The translations under genes and the position numbers were made by a program. A model generated the notes under the pieces. The model had not been told where the DNA came from. It was given only the letters and a program-made list of their open reading frames with translations, and did not search any database. DNA of 64,000 bases from NCBI GenBank assembly GCA_964609625.1, contig CAZSRS010000005.1, forward strand, positions 1-64,000, given 5' to 3'. The stretch comes from G963674665 sp964609625. Lineage in GTDB: Bacteria > Desulfobacterota > Desulfovibrionia > Desulfovibrionales > Desulfovibrionaceae. The stretch's first letter is position 1, and every line of letters starts with the position of its first letter. Shown here piece by piece: positions 16,160 through 24,973 of the stretch.

Positions 16160-18238
16160 ATGGATACAATGGATGGTTGCAACGGGGGAGTCCCAGTTTT
16201 CGATTCCGAACAGGCGGGTGCCGTAAGACGTGAAACCTGTACGGAAGAAGTACCGCCCTTGCCCCCCGGCACGGTGGTCGGACCCACTGTGGTGGAGGCC
16301 GTCCTTGGCAGGAGTGGTTTTGGCGTTACCTACCTCGCTTCGGACCTGAACCTGCAACAACGGGTAGCCCTCAAGGAGTACCTGCCCGAAGCACTTGTCC
16401 GCAGATTGCCCGGCGGAGAGGTTCAGCCCCGTGCTCAAGAATTTTCAGCCGCCTATGCCTGGGGGAAGGCGCGTTTTCTTGACGAGGCCAGGGTCCTGGC
16501 CCGCTTCAGACATCCCAACATCGTCAGGGTTCTATCCTTTCACCAAGCCTACAATACAGCCTATTTCGTGATGGATCTCGAACAGGGGCAGAACCTTGGG
16601 GCCTTGCTCGAGGAGCGCGGCCCCTTGCCGCCGCGTGATGTAACCCGATTGTTGTTTCCCCTCCTGGATGGGTTGGAGGTCATGCACGCCATGGGCTTCT
16701 TGCATCGGGACGTCAACCCGCGTCACATCGTCATACGCCGGGATTTCTCGCCGGTGTTGCTGGACTTTGGCGCGGTGTTCAAACCCGGTGGAGAGAGCGA
16801 GGGCAAGGCCCCCGCATTGCCCTCGGCAGGATTCGCCGCCCCGGAGCAGTATCTGACCGACGCTCCGCTGGGGGCTTGGACGGATATGTATTCCTTTGCC
16901 GCGGTATTCTATCTGGCTCTCACCGGCGAAAGCCCTCCCGAGGCAGTGCTCAGGACTGAAGAGCTGGCGGCCGGCCGCCCGGATCCCTTTATCCCGGCCC
17001 TGGAACGGGCTCCTTCCGGCCATGAAGCCGAGTTGTTGCGGGCATTGGATCTTGCCCTGTCGCTGGATCCTCGTGACAGGCCGCAATCAGTGGGCAAGTT
17101 CCGGGAGCTCCTGCCTGGGGCCTTGCCAATGTCCGGAGGAGAGGTCACCGTGGCGGGTGAACGCCCCCTGCGACCTTTGCCCCGGGAGTTGCGGCATTTC
17201 GAGCGGGTGTTGTTGTGCAGCGCCGTGGCCGAGAACGCTCGGGTGGACAGCGTTCTGCTGCAGACGTTGTTTTCCCTGCAAACGCAGCACGTGACCCATG
17301 GCGCGGCGGCCCTGGCGTTGCTGCGTCGCGAGGCCTTCGACCTGGCGCTTTGTGATGTGGGTTTGGCGGATATGCATGCCACGGTCTTGTTGGAGGCCGC
17401 GGCGCTCCGTCTGCGATGGCGGCGCCCCCCCATGCTGGTTCTTGCATATGATGACGCGGAAGAACTCAGGGCGCGGGTGGTGCTCTTAGGGGGCATGGGT
17501 CTGCTCAGGCGTCCCTATGCCGAAAAGGACGTCGAGCGCGCCTTGCGACGCATCCTGACCTTGCGGGCAACCTGCGCCGTGGAGGAATCCCTGGTGGTCC
17601 AGGCCAGGAGGACAGCCATGCAGGGGCGTCACTCCAGGGCCATACGCCTGTATCGTGACCTCCTGGAAATGGAGATCGAAGCCAGGGAACTGGGAGAACC
17701 AGGATTCGAGCAGTGCGGCTGGCGTGGCGTGTTGGAGCTGGTCCTGGGAGAGACGGACAAGGCGCTGGAGTATTTTACCAGGGGGGAGATGCTTTTGGCG
17801 CTCACTTCCGAGGCCCACGCCGGGCTTGCGGAGGCCTACAGGGAAAAAGGCGCCATGGAGCGCTATCTGGATCAAGCGCGTCAGGCTACGGACAAGGCCA
17901 GGCTGTTCGAGGAGATGTTCGGCCGGCGGATCGTGTTGGCACGGCTTCTTGCCGGAGATATCCCCCCGGCGAACCCTCTGCGCGCCCTGGGAGCGAGCCT
18001 CGGGGACTCTGGAGACATGACCGGTGCGAGGAGCGCGTATTCCATGGCCCTGGAATTGACGCCCCACGATGCCGATATCCACTGTGATCTGGCGGTCGTC
18101 CAGTTGCAGGCCGGAGAACGTCACGCCGCACGGAAATCCTTGGATCAGGCCCTGCGCTGCGCTCCTGGGCATGATCGGGCCATGCGCCTGCTCAGGCGGA
18201 TGGGAACCTCCGAGGAGCCGGAGCCCACCGAATTTTGA
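16160..18238 (+). CDS. atypical Ser/Thr kinase fused to degenerate receiver and TPR repeats
   Basis: 692 residues in three parts. The kinase domain (about 40-320) keeps Lys72 in VALKEYLP, Glu109 in the C helix and DFG at 202-204. Its catalytic loop, however, reads HRDVNPRHIVI: the usual Lys after HRD is Asn186 and the metal-binding Asn is His189. The glycine loop LGRSGFG also lacks one Gly. Next is a receiver-like domain (about 345-460) with an Asp near 398 (LALCDVGL) but Arg in place of the conserved Lys (LLRRPY). Tetratricopeptide-like helices fill 475-685. GAGG lies 7 bases before the ATG. It may be a weak kinase or a scaffold. No phosphatase gene is adjacent. Confidence 0.88.
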   Translation: MDTMDGCNGGVPVFDSEQAGAVRRETCTEEVPPLPPGTVVGPTVVEAVLGRSGFGVTYLASDLNLQQRVALKEYLPEALVRRLPGGEVQPRAQEFSAAYAWGKARFLDEARVLARFRHPNIVRVLSFHQAYNTAYFVMDLEQGQNLGALLEERGPLPPRDVTRLLFPLLDGLEVMHAMGFLHRDVNPRHIVIRRDFSPVLLDFGAVFKPGGESEGKAPALPSAGFAAPEQYLTDAPLGAWTDMYSFAAVFYLALTGESPPEAVLRTEELAAGRPDPFIPALERAPSGHEAELLRALDLALSLDPRDRPQSVGKFRELLPGALPMSGGEVTVAGERPLRPLPRELRHFERVLLCSAVAENARVDSVLLQTLFSLQTQHVTHGAAALALLRREAFDLALCDVGLADMHATVLLEAAALRLRWRRPPMLVLAYDDAEELRARVVLLGGMGLLRRPYAEKDVERALRRILTLRATCAVEESLVVQARRTAMQGRHSRAIRLYRDLLEMEIEARELGEPGFEQCGWRGVLELVLGETDKALEYFTRGEMLLALTSEAHAGLAEAYREKGAMERYLDQARQATDKARLFEEMFGRRIVLARLLAGDIPPANPLRALGASLGDSGDMTGARSAYSMALELTPHDADIHCDLAVVQLQAGERHAARKSLDQALRCAPGHDRAMRLLRRMGTSEEPEPTEF

Positions 18239-18433
18239 AGACGGAGAGCGGGTGACTCTGTCTGAATAGGTGTTTCAGCCATTGCCTTCCAACCACCATG
18301 CGGACACGGCCTGGCCGTATCGGACCGGGAGTTTGGGCATTCACTTTTCAGGTACTCCTGTGTATCGTTGCCGTGTCGGCCCGGTGGAGTGGAATTTACT
18401 GCTCGAATGCAGCGCGGTGCAAGGGGGAAGAGC

Positions 18434-18700
18434 GTGGGCACCTTGATTCTTGTCGTCTTGTTCATGTGCATTGCCATGGTAGGTCTGTTCATCCATTACA
18501 AGACAGCAGAAGGTGCTGCCAGAAGAATCAATCAGCTTGAATCTACTCTGTTGCAGATGCAAAAGGAGAATCTTAAATTGCAGAACAGGCTTGACGACTG
18601 TAATAAAACTGTCATTGACTTGCAGCGGCAATTGATGGAGTATGAAGAGGAAAAGCGAGCGATGCTGGTACAACAATGCGCCGGAGTTGTAGGAGACTGA
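18434..18700 (+). CDS. small membrane-anchored coiled-coil protein
   Basis: Unrecognised 88-89-residue protein. It starts with one hydrophobic helix (VGTLILVVLFMCIAMVGLFI) and continues as a charged coiled coil (INQLESTLLQMQKENLKLQN, then IDLQRQLMEYEEEKRAM), with Asp at the very C-terminus. I chose the GTG at 18434, which has GGGGG six bases upstream; an in-frame ATG lies at 18407. Local base composition is more AT-rich than its neighbours, which supports a real, separately evolving gene. It lies between the kinase/TPR gene and the hybrid histidine kinase and could be an accessory of either. Confidence 0.6.
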   Translation: MGTLILVVLFMCIAMVGLFIHYKTAEGAARRINQLESTLLQMQKENLKLQNRLDDCNKTVIDLQRQLMEYEEEKRAMLVQQCAGVVGD

Positions 18701-18854
18701 GGTCCTTTGGGATGCCGGACCGTCAAGCAATGGAAGTACTCTGCGTTTTTAGCTGGAGGGTCCCTGCCTCCCACTCCATTGGAGGCGACCCGCAAGCCGT
18801 GGCGAAGGGATTGCACAGCGGCACGAGACTGTATGCCGGCATAGGATCAAGATC

Positions 18855-21800
18855 ATGAGCAGTGCATCCCGCCACCCATATCCAGGAAGAATCGTCTTCT
18901 CAATCGGCGTGGGCACGGTGCTTGTCCTGGCCTTGTTGCTGTTTCTGGTCCAGGCCTGGGGGCTGCATGGCGCCCAGGCCAAGCTCCAGGGGTACAATCA
19001 GAAGTACCTCGCCGCCTTGCGTCTTTCCCATCAAATAGTCTTCCTGGACGAGAGCCTGACCAACGCGGCGAGGCTGGCGACGATCACCGGGGACGCGACA
19101 TTGCTGCAGCGCTACCGTGAGGCGGAAGAATCACTGCGCCAAGTCGTGCGGCAACTCGCTGCGATGGAACGCGACTGGCACTCCCAAGATGAGCTAGACC
19201 TCTTGGCCAAAGCCAATGACGCGTTGCTTGCGCTCAAACGCCAGGTGTTCATCTTTCTGAATGTCGGCGATGTGGCATCCGCCAAGGCTTTGCTGGAGAG
19301 CGAACTCTACGCCGAAGAAAGAATACGCTACAGGCAGGAATTGGAACATTTTATCGAGGAGTTGCACCAACAGGTCAGCGAGGAATCCCTGCGTGGTGCC
19401 CGGCATGCCACTGCCGCCCTTATTGCGGGGGGCGCTACCTTGGGGATCTTGCTTTGTCTTGCGGCCTTTTTTGTCCAGCTCTACGGCCGATATGATCACT
19501 CGCGGCGGGAACGCGAGGAATTTGTCGCCAGCGAGCGGCGCGCCCTGCAACAGCAGTTCGCCGTGGCAACGGAGGAGCTTTCCTGGGCCAAGGATCGGCT
19601 GGAGAGCATAACCGAGAACATGTCCACCTGTCTGGTCGTCTACAAGGTTGAAGACGACGGCCGTGATTTCGTGATTACGGCTTTCAACAAGGCAGCCGAA
19701 GAAGTCGAATCCATTTCGCGCGCAAAGGCCCTTGGCAAAAGGATTTCCGAGGTTTTCCCCGGTGTTGAGGAATTCGGCCTGCTCGACGTCTTCCGCAGGG
19801 TCTGGCGCACGGGAGTTGCCGAGAATTTTCCGGTCGGTTTCTACCGGGACAAGCGCATCGAGGGCTGGCGAGACAATTATATCATGCGGCTTTCCTCCAA
19901 AGAGATAGCCGCGCTGTATCAGGACAAGACAGAGCAGAAGCGTTACGAGCAGGCGCTTCAGGAGAGCGAACAGCGCCTGGGGCTCGCGGTCAGGGGAGGA
20001 AAGCTGGGCTTCTGGGATTGGGATATTATCGCACAGCGGGTCATCTATAACGACAGATGGGCGGAGATCATCGGCCACACCCTGGAGGAGGTCGGCGAAG
20101 GCTTCGATGCCTGGGACTCCAGACTGCACCCCGAGGACAGAGTGGCAACACTGGGCAACCTGAATGACCACCTCGAAGGGCGTCGATCCATGTTTCGCTC
20201 GGAGCACAGGCTCAGGACAAAGGACGGCCAGTGGAAATGGGTCCTGGGCACGGGCTCCGTTTCCGGGCGTGACCCTGAAGGCCGCCCCACACGGGTCACG
20301 GGTGTGATGTTGGACATCGACGACCGCAAACGCGCCGAAGAGCGACTGGCCGAGTCGGAACGTCGATTTCGCAACGTTGCCGAGACCACGGGTGACTGGC
20401 TGTGGGAGGTCGATACCCAGTGCCGCTTCATTTATGTCTCGGAGAGCGTGGAGAAGGTCCTTGGCTACAAACCGGAAGAGATTCTGGGCAAAACACCGTT
20501 CGATCTCATGCCTCCGGATGAGGGAGAACGAATAGGAGCGTTGTTCCAAGGTATAGCGGAGCGGGGCGAACCCCTGATCGACCTGGAGAACTGGAACGTC
20601 AGCAAATCCGACTCGCTGGTTTGCCTGCTGACCAACGGCGTGCCGGTTTATGACGCCTCCGGACGATTCACGGGGTATTTCGGCTTCGACAAGGACATCA
20701 CGGAGCGCAAACACAGCGAGGAACAACTGCGGGAGCGTATCGCAGAACTCACCAGCCTCAATGCCTTGAGCAGGAGCATCAACGATATCCTGACCACCGA
20801 AGCCGTGGTGGATGCCGTGATCGAGGGACTGACGGACGCCTTGGAGCCTGATCTCGCCCTGTTTTACCTGCGCAGGAGCAATGACCTGGAGCTCAAGCGG
20901 TTCCATTGCCCTGACTGCGACGAAAGGGCCCGTGACTTCCAACCCCTGGGGGAGTGCCTTTGTGGCATTGCGGGGGAGTCGGGTGAGCCGATCTTTTCAC
21001 ACAACATCAATACGGATACGCGCTGCACCAACAATGAATGCAAAAAGGCAGGTATAGTCTCTTTCGCCTCCGTCCCCGTGACCTCGGAAGGAGAGGTCAT
21101 GGCCGTGATCAGCGTCGGTTCCCGTTCGGTTTGGGACTTCACCCAACGCCGTTTCTTCCTGGAGTCCCTCGCCGGCGTGACGGCCGTGGCCCTGAAAAAC
21201 GCCACGCTTCATGCGCAACTGGAAGCCCATGCCAGGGTCCTGGAGCTGCGTGTCGAAGAACGCACACGGGAACTGCATGCGGCCGCCCTGGAAGCGGAAA
21301 AGGCCAACAGAGCCAAAAGCGAGTTTTTGGCCAAGATGAGCCACGAGGTCCGCACCCCGTTGAATGCCATTTTGAACATGAGCGAACTGACGCTGTTGGG
21401 TGAACTCAGCCCGGAGCAACGGGACCAGCTCTTGTCCGTGAGCCATTCGGGCCAGCACCTGCTTGGGGTGATCAACGACATCCTGGACATCTCCAAAATC
21501 GAAGCGGGGCGTTTCGAACTCGAATCCGGGGATTTCGATCTCGCGCAAGCGTTGCAGGTTTCCATAGGCTCACTCTCGGGGCAGACCACCAGCAAGGGGC
21601 TTTTCTTGGACCTGGAGATTGACGATGATTTTCCACGCTTCATCAAGGGAGACCCACTGCGCTTGCAGCAGGTCATTTTCAACCTGGTGAACAACGCCCT
21701 CAAGTTCACCGAGCGCGGCGGCATCACCATCTCCGTGTCCTGCAGACAGCAGGCGCGCTCCTCCCAGATGGAGAACGGAAACGGAACCACCCTGCCCGCG

Positions 21801-22889
21801 GAAGATACCTTCGAGCTGATGATCTCGGTGCGCGACACCGGGCCGGGCATCCCCGAAGATGTCCAGGGGGTGATCTTCGACGCCTTTGCCCAGGCCGACA
21901 GCACCATCACGAGACGTTTCGGCGGCACGGGGCTCGGCCTGACCATCAGCAGACAGATCGTGGAGCTCATGGGGGGGCGCATCTGGGTCGAGAGCGAGGA
22001 GGGCAAGGGCAGCGTGTTCACCTTTGTCGTTCCCGTTCGCCACGGAGACCCCGAGACCGTCGTGACGCCGCCCTTGTCCGGCTTGTCCGAGGCCCCGCAC
22101 AGGCCGAGGCCGCTGCGTGTACTTGTTGCCGAAGACAACAAGGAAAACATCAAGGTGGCCAAGGCCATCATCGGACGGCTCGGCCATATCGTCGATGTGG
22201 TGACCGACGGCGCTCAGGCCCTGGAGGTGCTCGCGCGGCAGACCTACGACATGGTACTCATGGACGTGGAGATGCCTGAGATGAACGGCCTTGAGGCCAC
22301 CACCCGCCTGCGCGCCGGTGAAGCCGGCGAACTGAACAGGGACGTCAGCGTTGTGGCCCTGACCGCGCATGCCATATCGGGCTTCAGGGATAAATGCCTG
22401 GCCGCCGGCATGAACAGATTCATGTCCAAGCCTTTTTCCCTGAACGACATGGCCCTGCTCTTGGGAAAGGCCGATGCTACTGTTTCTTCTGTTGGTTCAG
22501 GATCTGCAGAGCGGGATCGCCTGCGGCAGGACGATGTGCTCAACGTACGCGGTGCGCTCGGCCGGTTCGGCGGCGACGAGGACTTGTATCGCGACGTCTG
22601 TGGGGATTTCTTCGATCAGGCCGAGCAACGTCTGAAGCAGATGCGCCATTTCCTGGAACAGGGCAAGCTGGACCAACTCACGCTGCTCGCGCACTCCATG
22701 AAGGGGAACTGCGGTACCATCGGCGCCGAGCGTTGCCAGAAAGTGGCCCAGGAAATGGAGGCGTTGGCACGAAAAGGCGATCTCGAGCCGTTGCGACGTC
22801 TTCTGGACACTCTTGAGCATGAAGTCACCCAGCTTTCCACGGCGCTGGGAAACATGCTCGCGGAGGCGGATACGGCAAACGAGGGATGA
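18855..22889 (+). CDS. membrane hybrid sensor histidine kinase (3 PAS, GAF, HisKA, HATPase, REC, Hpt)
   Basis: 1344-residue phosphorelay protein. Membrane helices at about 13-35 and 187-211 enclose a helical periplasmic sensor. Three PAS domains follow (about 255-370, 375-500, 505-630), each followed by a DI(T)ERKxxEE-type linker. A GAF domain (about 640-790) holds a cysteine cluster (CPDC, CLC, C-x4-C). The kinase core has H box MSHEVRTPLNAILNMSE (His about 829), N box NLVNNALKFTE, DTGPGIPE and GGTGLGLTIS. The receiver phospho-acceptor is Asp about 1135 (VLMDVEMPEMNG), and the terminal Hpt His is about 1278 (LAHSMKGN). All phosphotransfer residues are intact, so signal can flow His-Asp-His to a separate regulator, possibly the one two genes downstream. 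Confidence 0.93.
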   Translation: MSSASRHPYPGRIVFSIGVGTVLVLALLLFLVQAWGLHGAQAKLQGYNQKYLAALRLSHQIVFLDESLTNAARLATITGDATLLQRYREAEESLRQVVRQLAAMERDWHSQDELDLLAKANDALLALKRQVFIFLNVGDVASAKALLESELYAEERIRYRQELEHFIEELHQQVSEESLRGARHATAALIAGGATLGILLCLAAFFVQLYGRYDHSRREREEFVASERRALQQQFAVATEELSWAKDRLESITENMSTCLVVYKVEDDGRDFVITAFNKAAEEVESISRAKALGKRISEVFPGVEEFGLLDVFRRVWRTGVAENFPVGFYRDKRIEGWRDNYIMRLSSKEIAALYQDKTEQKRYEQALQESEQRLGLAVRGGKLGFWDWDIIAQRVIYNDRWAEIIGHTLEEVGEGFDAWDSRLHPEDRVATLGNLNDHLEGRRSMFRSEHRLRTKDGQWKWVLGTGSVSGRDPEGRPTRVTGVMLDIDDRKRAEERLAESERRFRNVAETTGDWLWEVDTQCRFIYVSESVEKVLGYKPEEILGKTPFDLMPPDEGERIGALFQGIAERGEPLIDLENWNVSKSDSLVCLLTNGVPVYDASGRFTGYFGFDKDITERKHSEEQLRERIAELTSLNALSRSINDILTTEAVVDAVIEGLTDALEPDLALFYLRRSNDLELKRFHCPDCDERARDFQPLGECLCGIAGESGEPIFSHNINTDTRCTNNECKKAGIVSFASVPVTSEGEVMAVISVGSRSVWDFTQRRFFLESLAGVTAVALKNATLHAQLEAHARVLELRVEERTRELHAAALEAEKANRAKSEFLAKMSHEVRTPLNAILNMSELTLLGELSPEQRDQLLSVSHSGQHLLGVINDILDISKIEAGRFELESGDFDLAQALQVSIGSLSGQTTSKGLFLDLEIDDDFPRFIKGDPLRLQQVIFNLVNNALKFTERGGITISVSCRQQARSSQMENGNGTTLPAEDTFELMISVRDTGPGIPEDVQGVIFDAFAQADSTITRRFGGTGLGLTISRQIVELMGGRIWVESEEGKGSVFTFVVPVRHGDPETVVTPPLSGLSEAPHRPRPLRVLVAEDNKENIKVAKAIIGRLGHIVDVVTDGAQALEVLARQTYDMVLMDVEMPEMNGLEATTRLRAGEAGELNRDVSVVALTAHAISGFRDKCLAAGMNRFMSKPFSLNDMALLLGKADATVSSVGSGSAERDRLRQDDVLNVRGALGRFGGDEDLYRDVCGDFFDQAEQRLKQMRHFLEQGKLDQLTLLAHSMKGNCGTIGAERCQKVAQEMEALARKGDLEPLRRLLDTLEHEVTQLSTALGNMLAEADTANEG

Positions 22890-22984
22890 CTTCCTTTCTC
22901 GTTCGTTGACAGCCTTTCCCCCTCCCGGTAATCAGGGTTTTCCCATGGAAGAATCCATCTGCCGACGTTATCCGGAGAGGGCGT

Positions 22985-24973
22985 ATGGAGCGATTGTCCA
23001 ACTGGTCCATCAGGACCCGCCTGATGCTGTCGATGCTTGTGGCCTTCCTGCCGGCCTTGGCGATCATCCTCGTCACTGGATTTGAACTGCGGGACAGGGC
23101 CGTACGAAGTGCGGAAACCTTCGCCTTGCGTCAGGTGCAAGCCATGGCGGAGCACCACCGTCAGGTGGTGGAGAACGCCAAGCTCCTGCTCATGACACTC
23201 TCCAAGACCGACGAAGCGCGGACTTTGAACGTCCCTGCGTGCCTGAACCTGATAGAGGAGGTGCAGCAGCGCACCCCGGTGTACGTTTCCTTGCTCCTCG
23301 CCGATGCCCAGGGGAACGTGCTTGCCGCCGCCCCGGCAATACAGGAGATGGACATTTCAGGGGCATTGCATTTTCGCGAAGCCATACGGACCATGGCCTT
23401 CGTGACGGGCGACTACGAGTTGCACGAAGATACCAAGCGCGTGGTCATCCACTTCGCCCAACCTGTTTCCGACTATGGAGGAGAACCGGCCGGGGTGCTC
23501 GTGGCCATGTTTGACCTGCACTATTTTGGACAACTCTTCTATTCGATTGATCTGCCGGACAAGTCGGTCTTCACGCTTACCGACGCGAACGGCATCCGGT
23601 TGACCCGGTTCCCGGAGACCGACAAATACACCTGGGTGCCGGATTTGCCGCGCATGATAGAGCTGATGACCAGGCAGGGGGAAGAGGGGACGTTCCTGGA
23701 AAAGGGCGTGGACGGTATCAGCAGACTGTATGGTTTCAAACGGATCCACTTCGAAGGCGCCCCCTTTCCCTATCTCATGCTACGCCTGGGTATTCCCGTG
23801 GAGCAGGCTTTGGGCGAGGCCAACACCCTGACCATCCGTAACGTGGTGCTGTTCATGCTGGCCGCGGGACTCTGCCTGGTTTGTGTCCAGGCTCTGGGGA
23901 AGTTCGCCATCCTGCAGCCTCTGAGCCGTCTGGTCGATGCCGCCGAGCAACTCGGCAAGGGTGATCTCTCCGCACGTACCGGATTGTCGCACGGGACGAG
24001 CGAACTGAACCGGCTGGCCGCCGCATTCGATACAATGGCCGTCGAACTGCAGGTGCGCGAGGAGGAGCGACGATTGGCGGAAGAGCAGGTCTGCTGCCTG
24101 AACGAGGAGCTGGAGGCACGGGTGGCCCGGCGTACCGAGGAGCTTGGCGTGGCCAACCAGGAGTTGAACCAAGCCCTTGAAGGGTTGCGTCAGACGCAGC
24201 ACCAGCTCGTGCAATCGGAAAAAATGGCGGCCTTGGGCAGTCTCGTTGCCGGGGTGGCCCATGAAATCAACACGCCCGTGGGCGTTGGCGTGACCGCGGC
24301 ATCGCATCTCGACCAAAAAACACAAGACATTGCCAAACGGTATGCCGAAGGCGCCATCACTCGTGCCGATCTGGAAGAGTACCTTGGTCTTTCTTCCGAG
24401 GCGACTTCCATGATCCTGACCAACCTCGATCGGGCGGCCAACCTGATCAAGAGTTTCAAGCAGGTGGCCGTGGATCAGGTCAGCGAGGAATGCCGGACGT
24501 TCAACGTCAAGACCTATGTCGAGGAAATCCTCCTCAGTCTGAGGCCCAAGCTCAAGAAAACCAAATTACACGTCGAGCTTCGCTGTGATCCGGAATTGAC
24601 TATTTACAGCTTTCCCGGAGCCTTTTCACAGATCCTCACCAATTTCATCATCAACTCCCTCAAGCACGCCTACGACGAGGGGGATGCCGGGACACTCACC
24701 ATCGACATCGTCGCTTCCGGCGAGACCTTGACATTGACCTATTCCGACGACGGCAAGGGCATGCCTCCCGAACATCTGGCCAAAGCGTTCGAGCCGTTCT
24801 TCACCACCGCACGGGGCAAAGGTGGCTCTGGACTCGGGCTGTCCATCGTCTACAACATCGTGGCCCAGACACTGGGCGGCAGGATCCTCTGCACCAGCCA
24901 TCCGGGGCAGGGAACGACGCTCACGGTCACCATACCCCTGCAACAAGGACCTCCTCATGCCCAGACCCGATGA
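22985..24973 (+). CDS. sensor histidine kinase with extracytoplasmic Cache-like domain and HAMP
   Basis: 662 residues. Helices at about 14-34 and 281-302 flank a large periplasmic region with Cache-type features (VYVSLLLADAQGNVLAAAP, then FREAIRTM and FTLTDANGIRL), suggesting small-molecule sensing. HAMP (about 303-355) and a coiled coil (ELEARVARRTEELGVANQEL) lead to the kinase core. The H box is KMAALGSLVAGVAHEINTPV (His about 426), the N box NFIINSLKHAY, then DDGKGMPPEH and GGSGLGLSIVYNI. The gene overlaps the next by 17 bases, so the two are probably a cognate pair. Confidence 0.92.
   Translation: MERLSNWSIRTRLMLSMLVAFLPALAIILVTGFELRDRAVRSAETFALRQVQAMAEHHRQVVENAKLLLMTLSKTDEARTLNVPACLNLIEEVQQRTPVYVSLLLADAQGNVLAAAPAIQEMDISGALHFREAIRTMAFVTGDYELHEDTKRVVIHFAQPVSDYGGEPAGVLVAMFDLHYFGQLFYSIDLPDKSVFTLTDANGIRLTRFPETDKYTWVPDLPRMIELMTRQGEEGTFLEKGVDGISRLYGFKRIHFEGAPFPYLMLRLGIPVEQALGEANTLTIRNVVLFMLAAGLCLVCVQALGKFAILQPLSRLVDAAEQLGKGDLSARTGLSHGTSELNRLAAAFDTMAVELQVREEERRLAEEQVCCLNEELEARVARRTEELGVANQELNQALEGLRQTQHQLVQSEKMAALGSLVAGVAHEINTPVGVGVTAASHLDQKTQDIAKRYAEGAITRADLEEYLGLSSEATSMILTNLDRAANLIKSFKQVAVDQVSEECRTFNVKTYVEEILLSLRPKLKKTKLHVELRCDPELTIYSFPGAFSQILTNFIINSLKHAYDEGDAGTLTIDIVASGETLTLTYSDDGKGMPPEHLAKAFEPFFTTARGKGGSGLGLSIVYNIVAQTLGGRILCTSHPGQGTTLTVTIPLQQGPPHAQTR

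Noticed and set aside
17935..17952. TTGGCACGGCTTCTTGCC inside the kinase/TPR gene as a sigma-54 promoter
   Set aside because: Spacing between GG and GC is 11 bases and it lies within coding sequence with no gene placed to use it.
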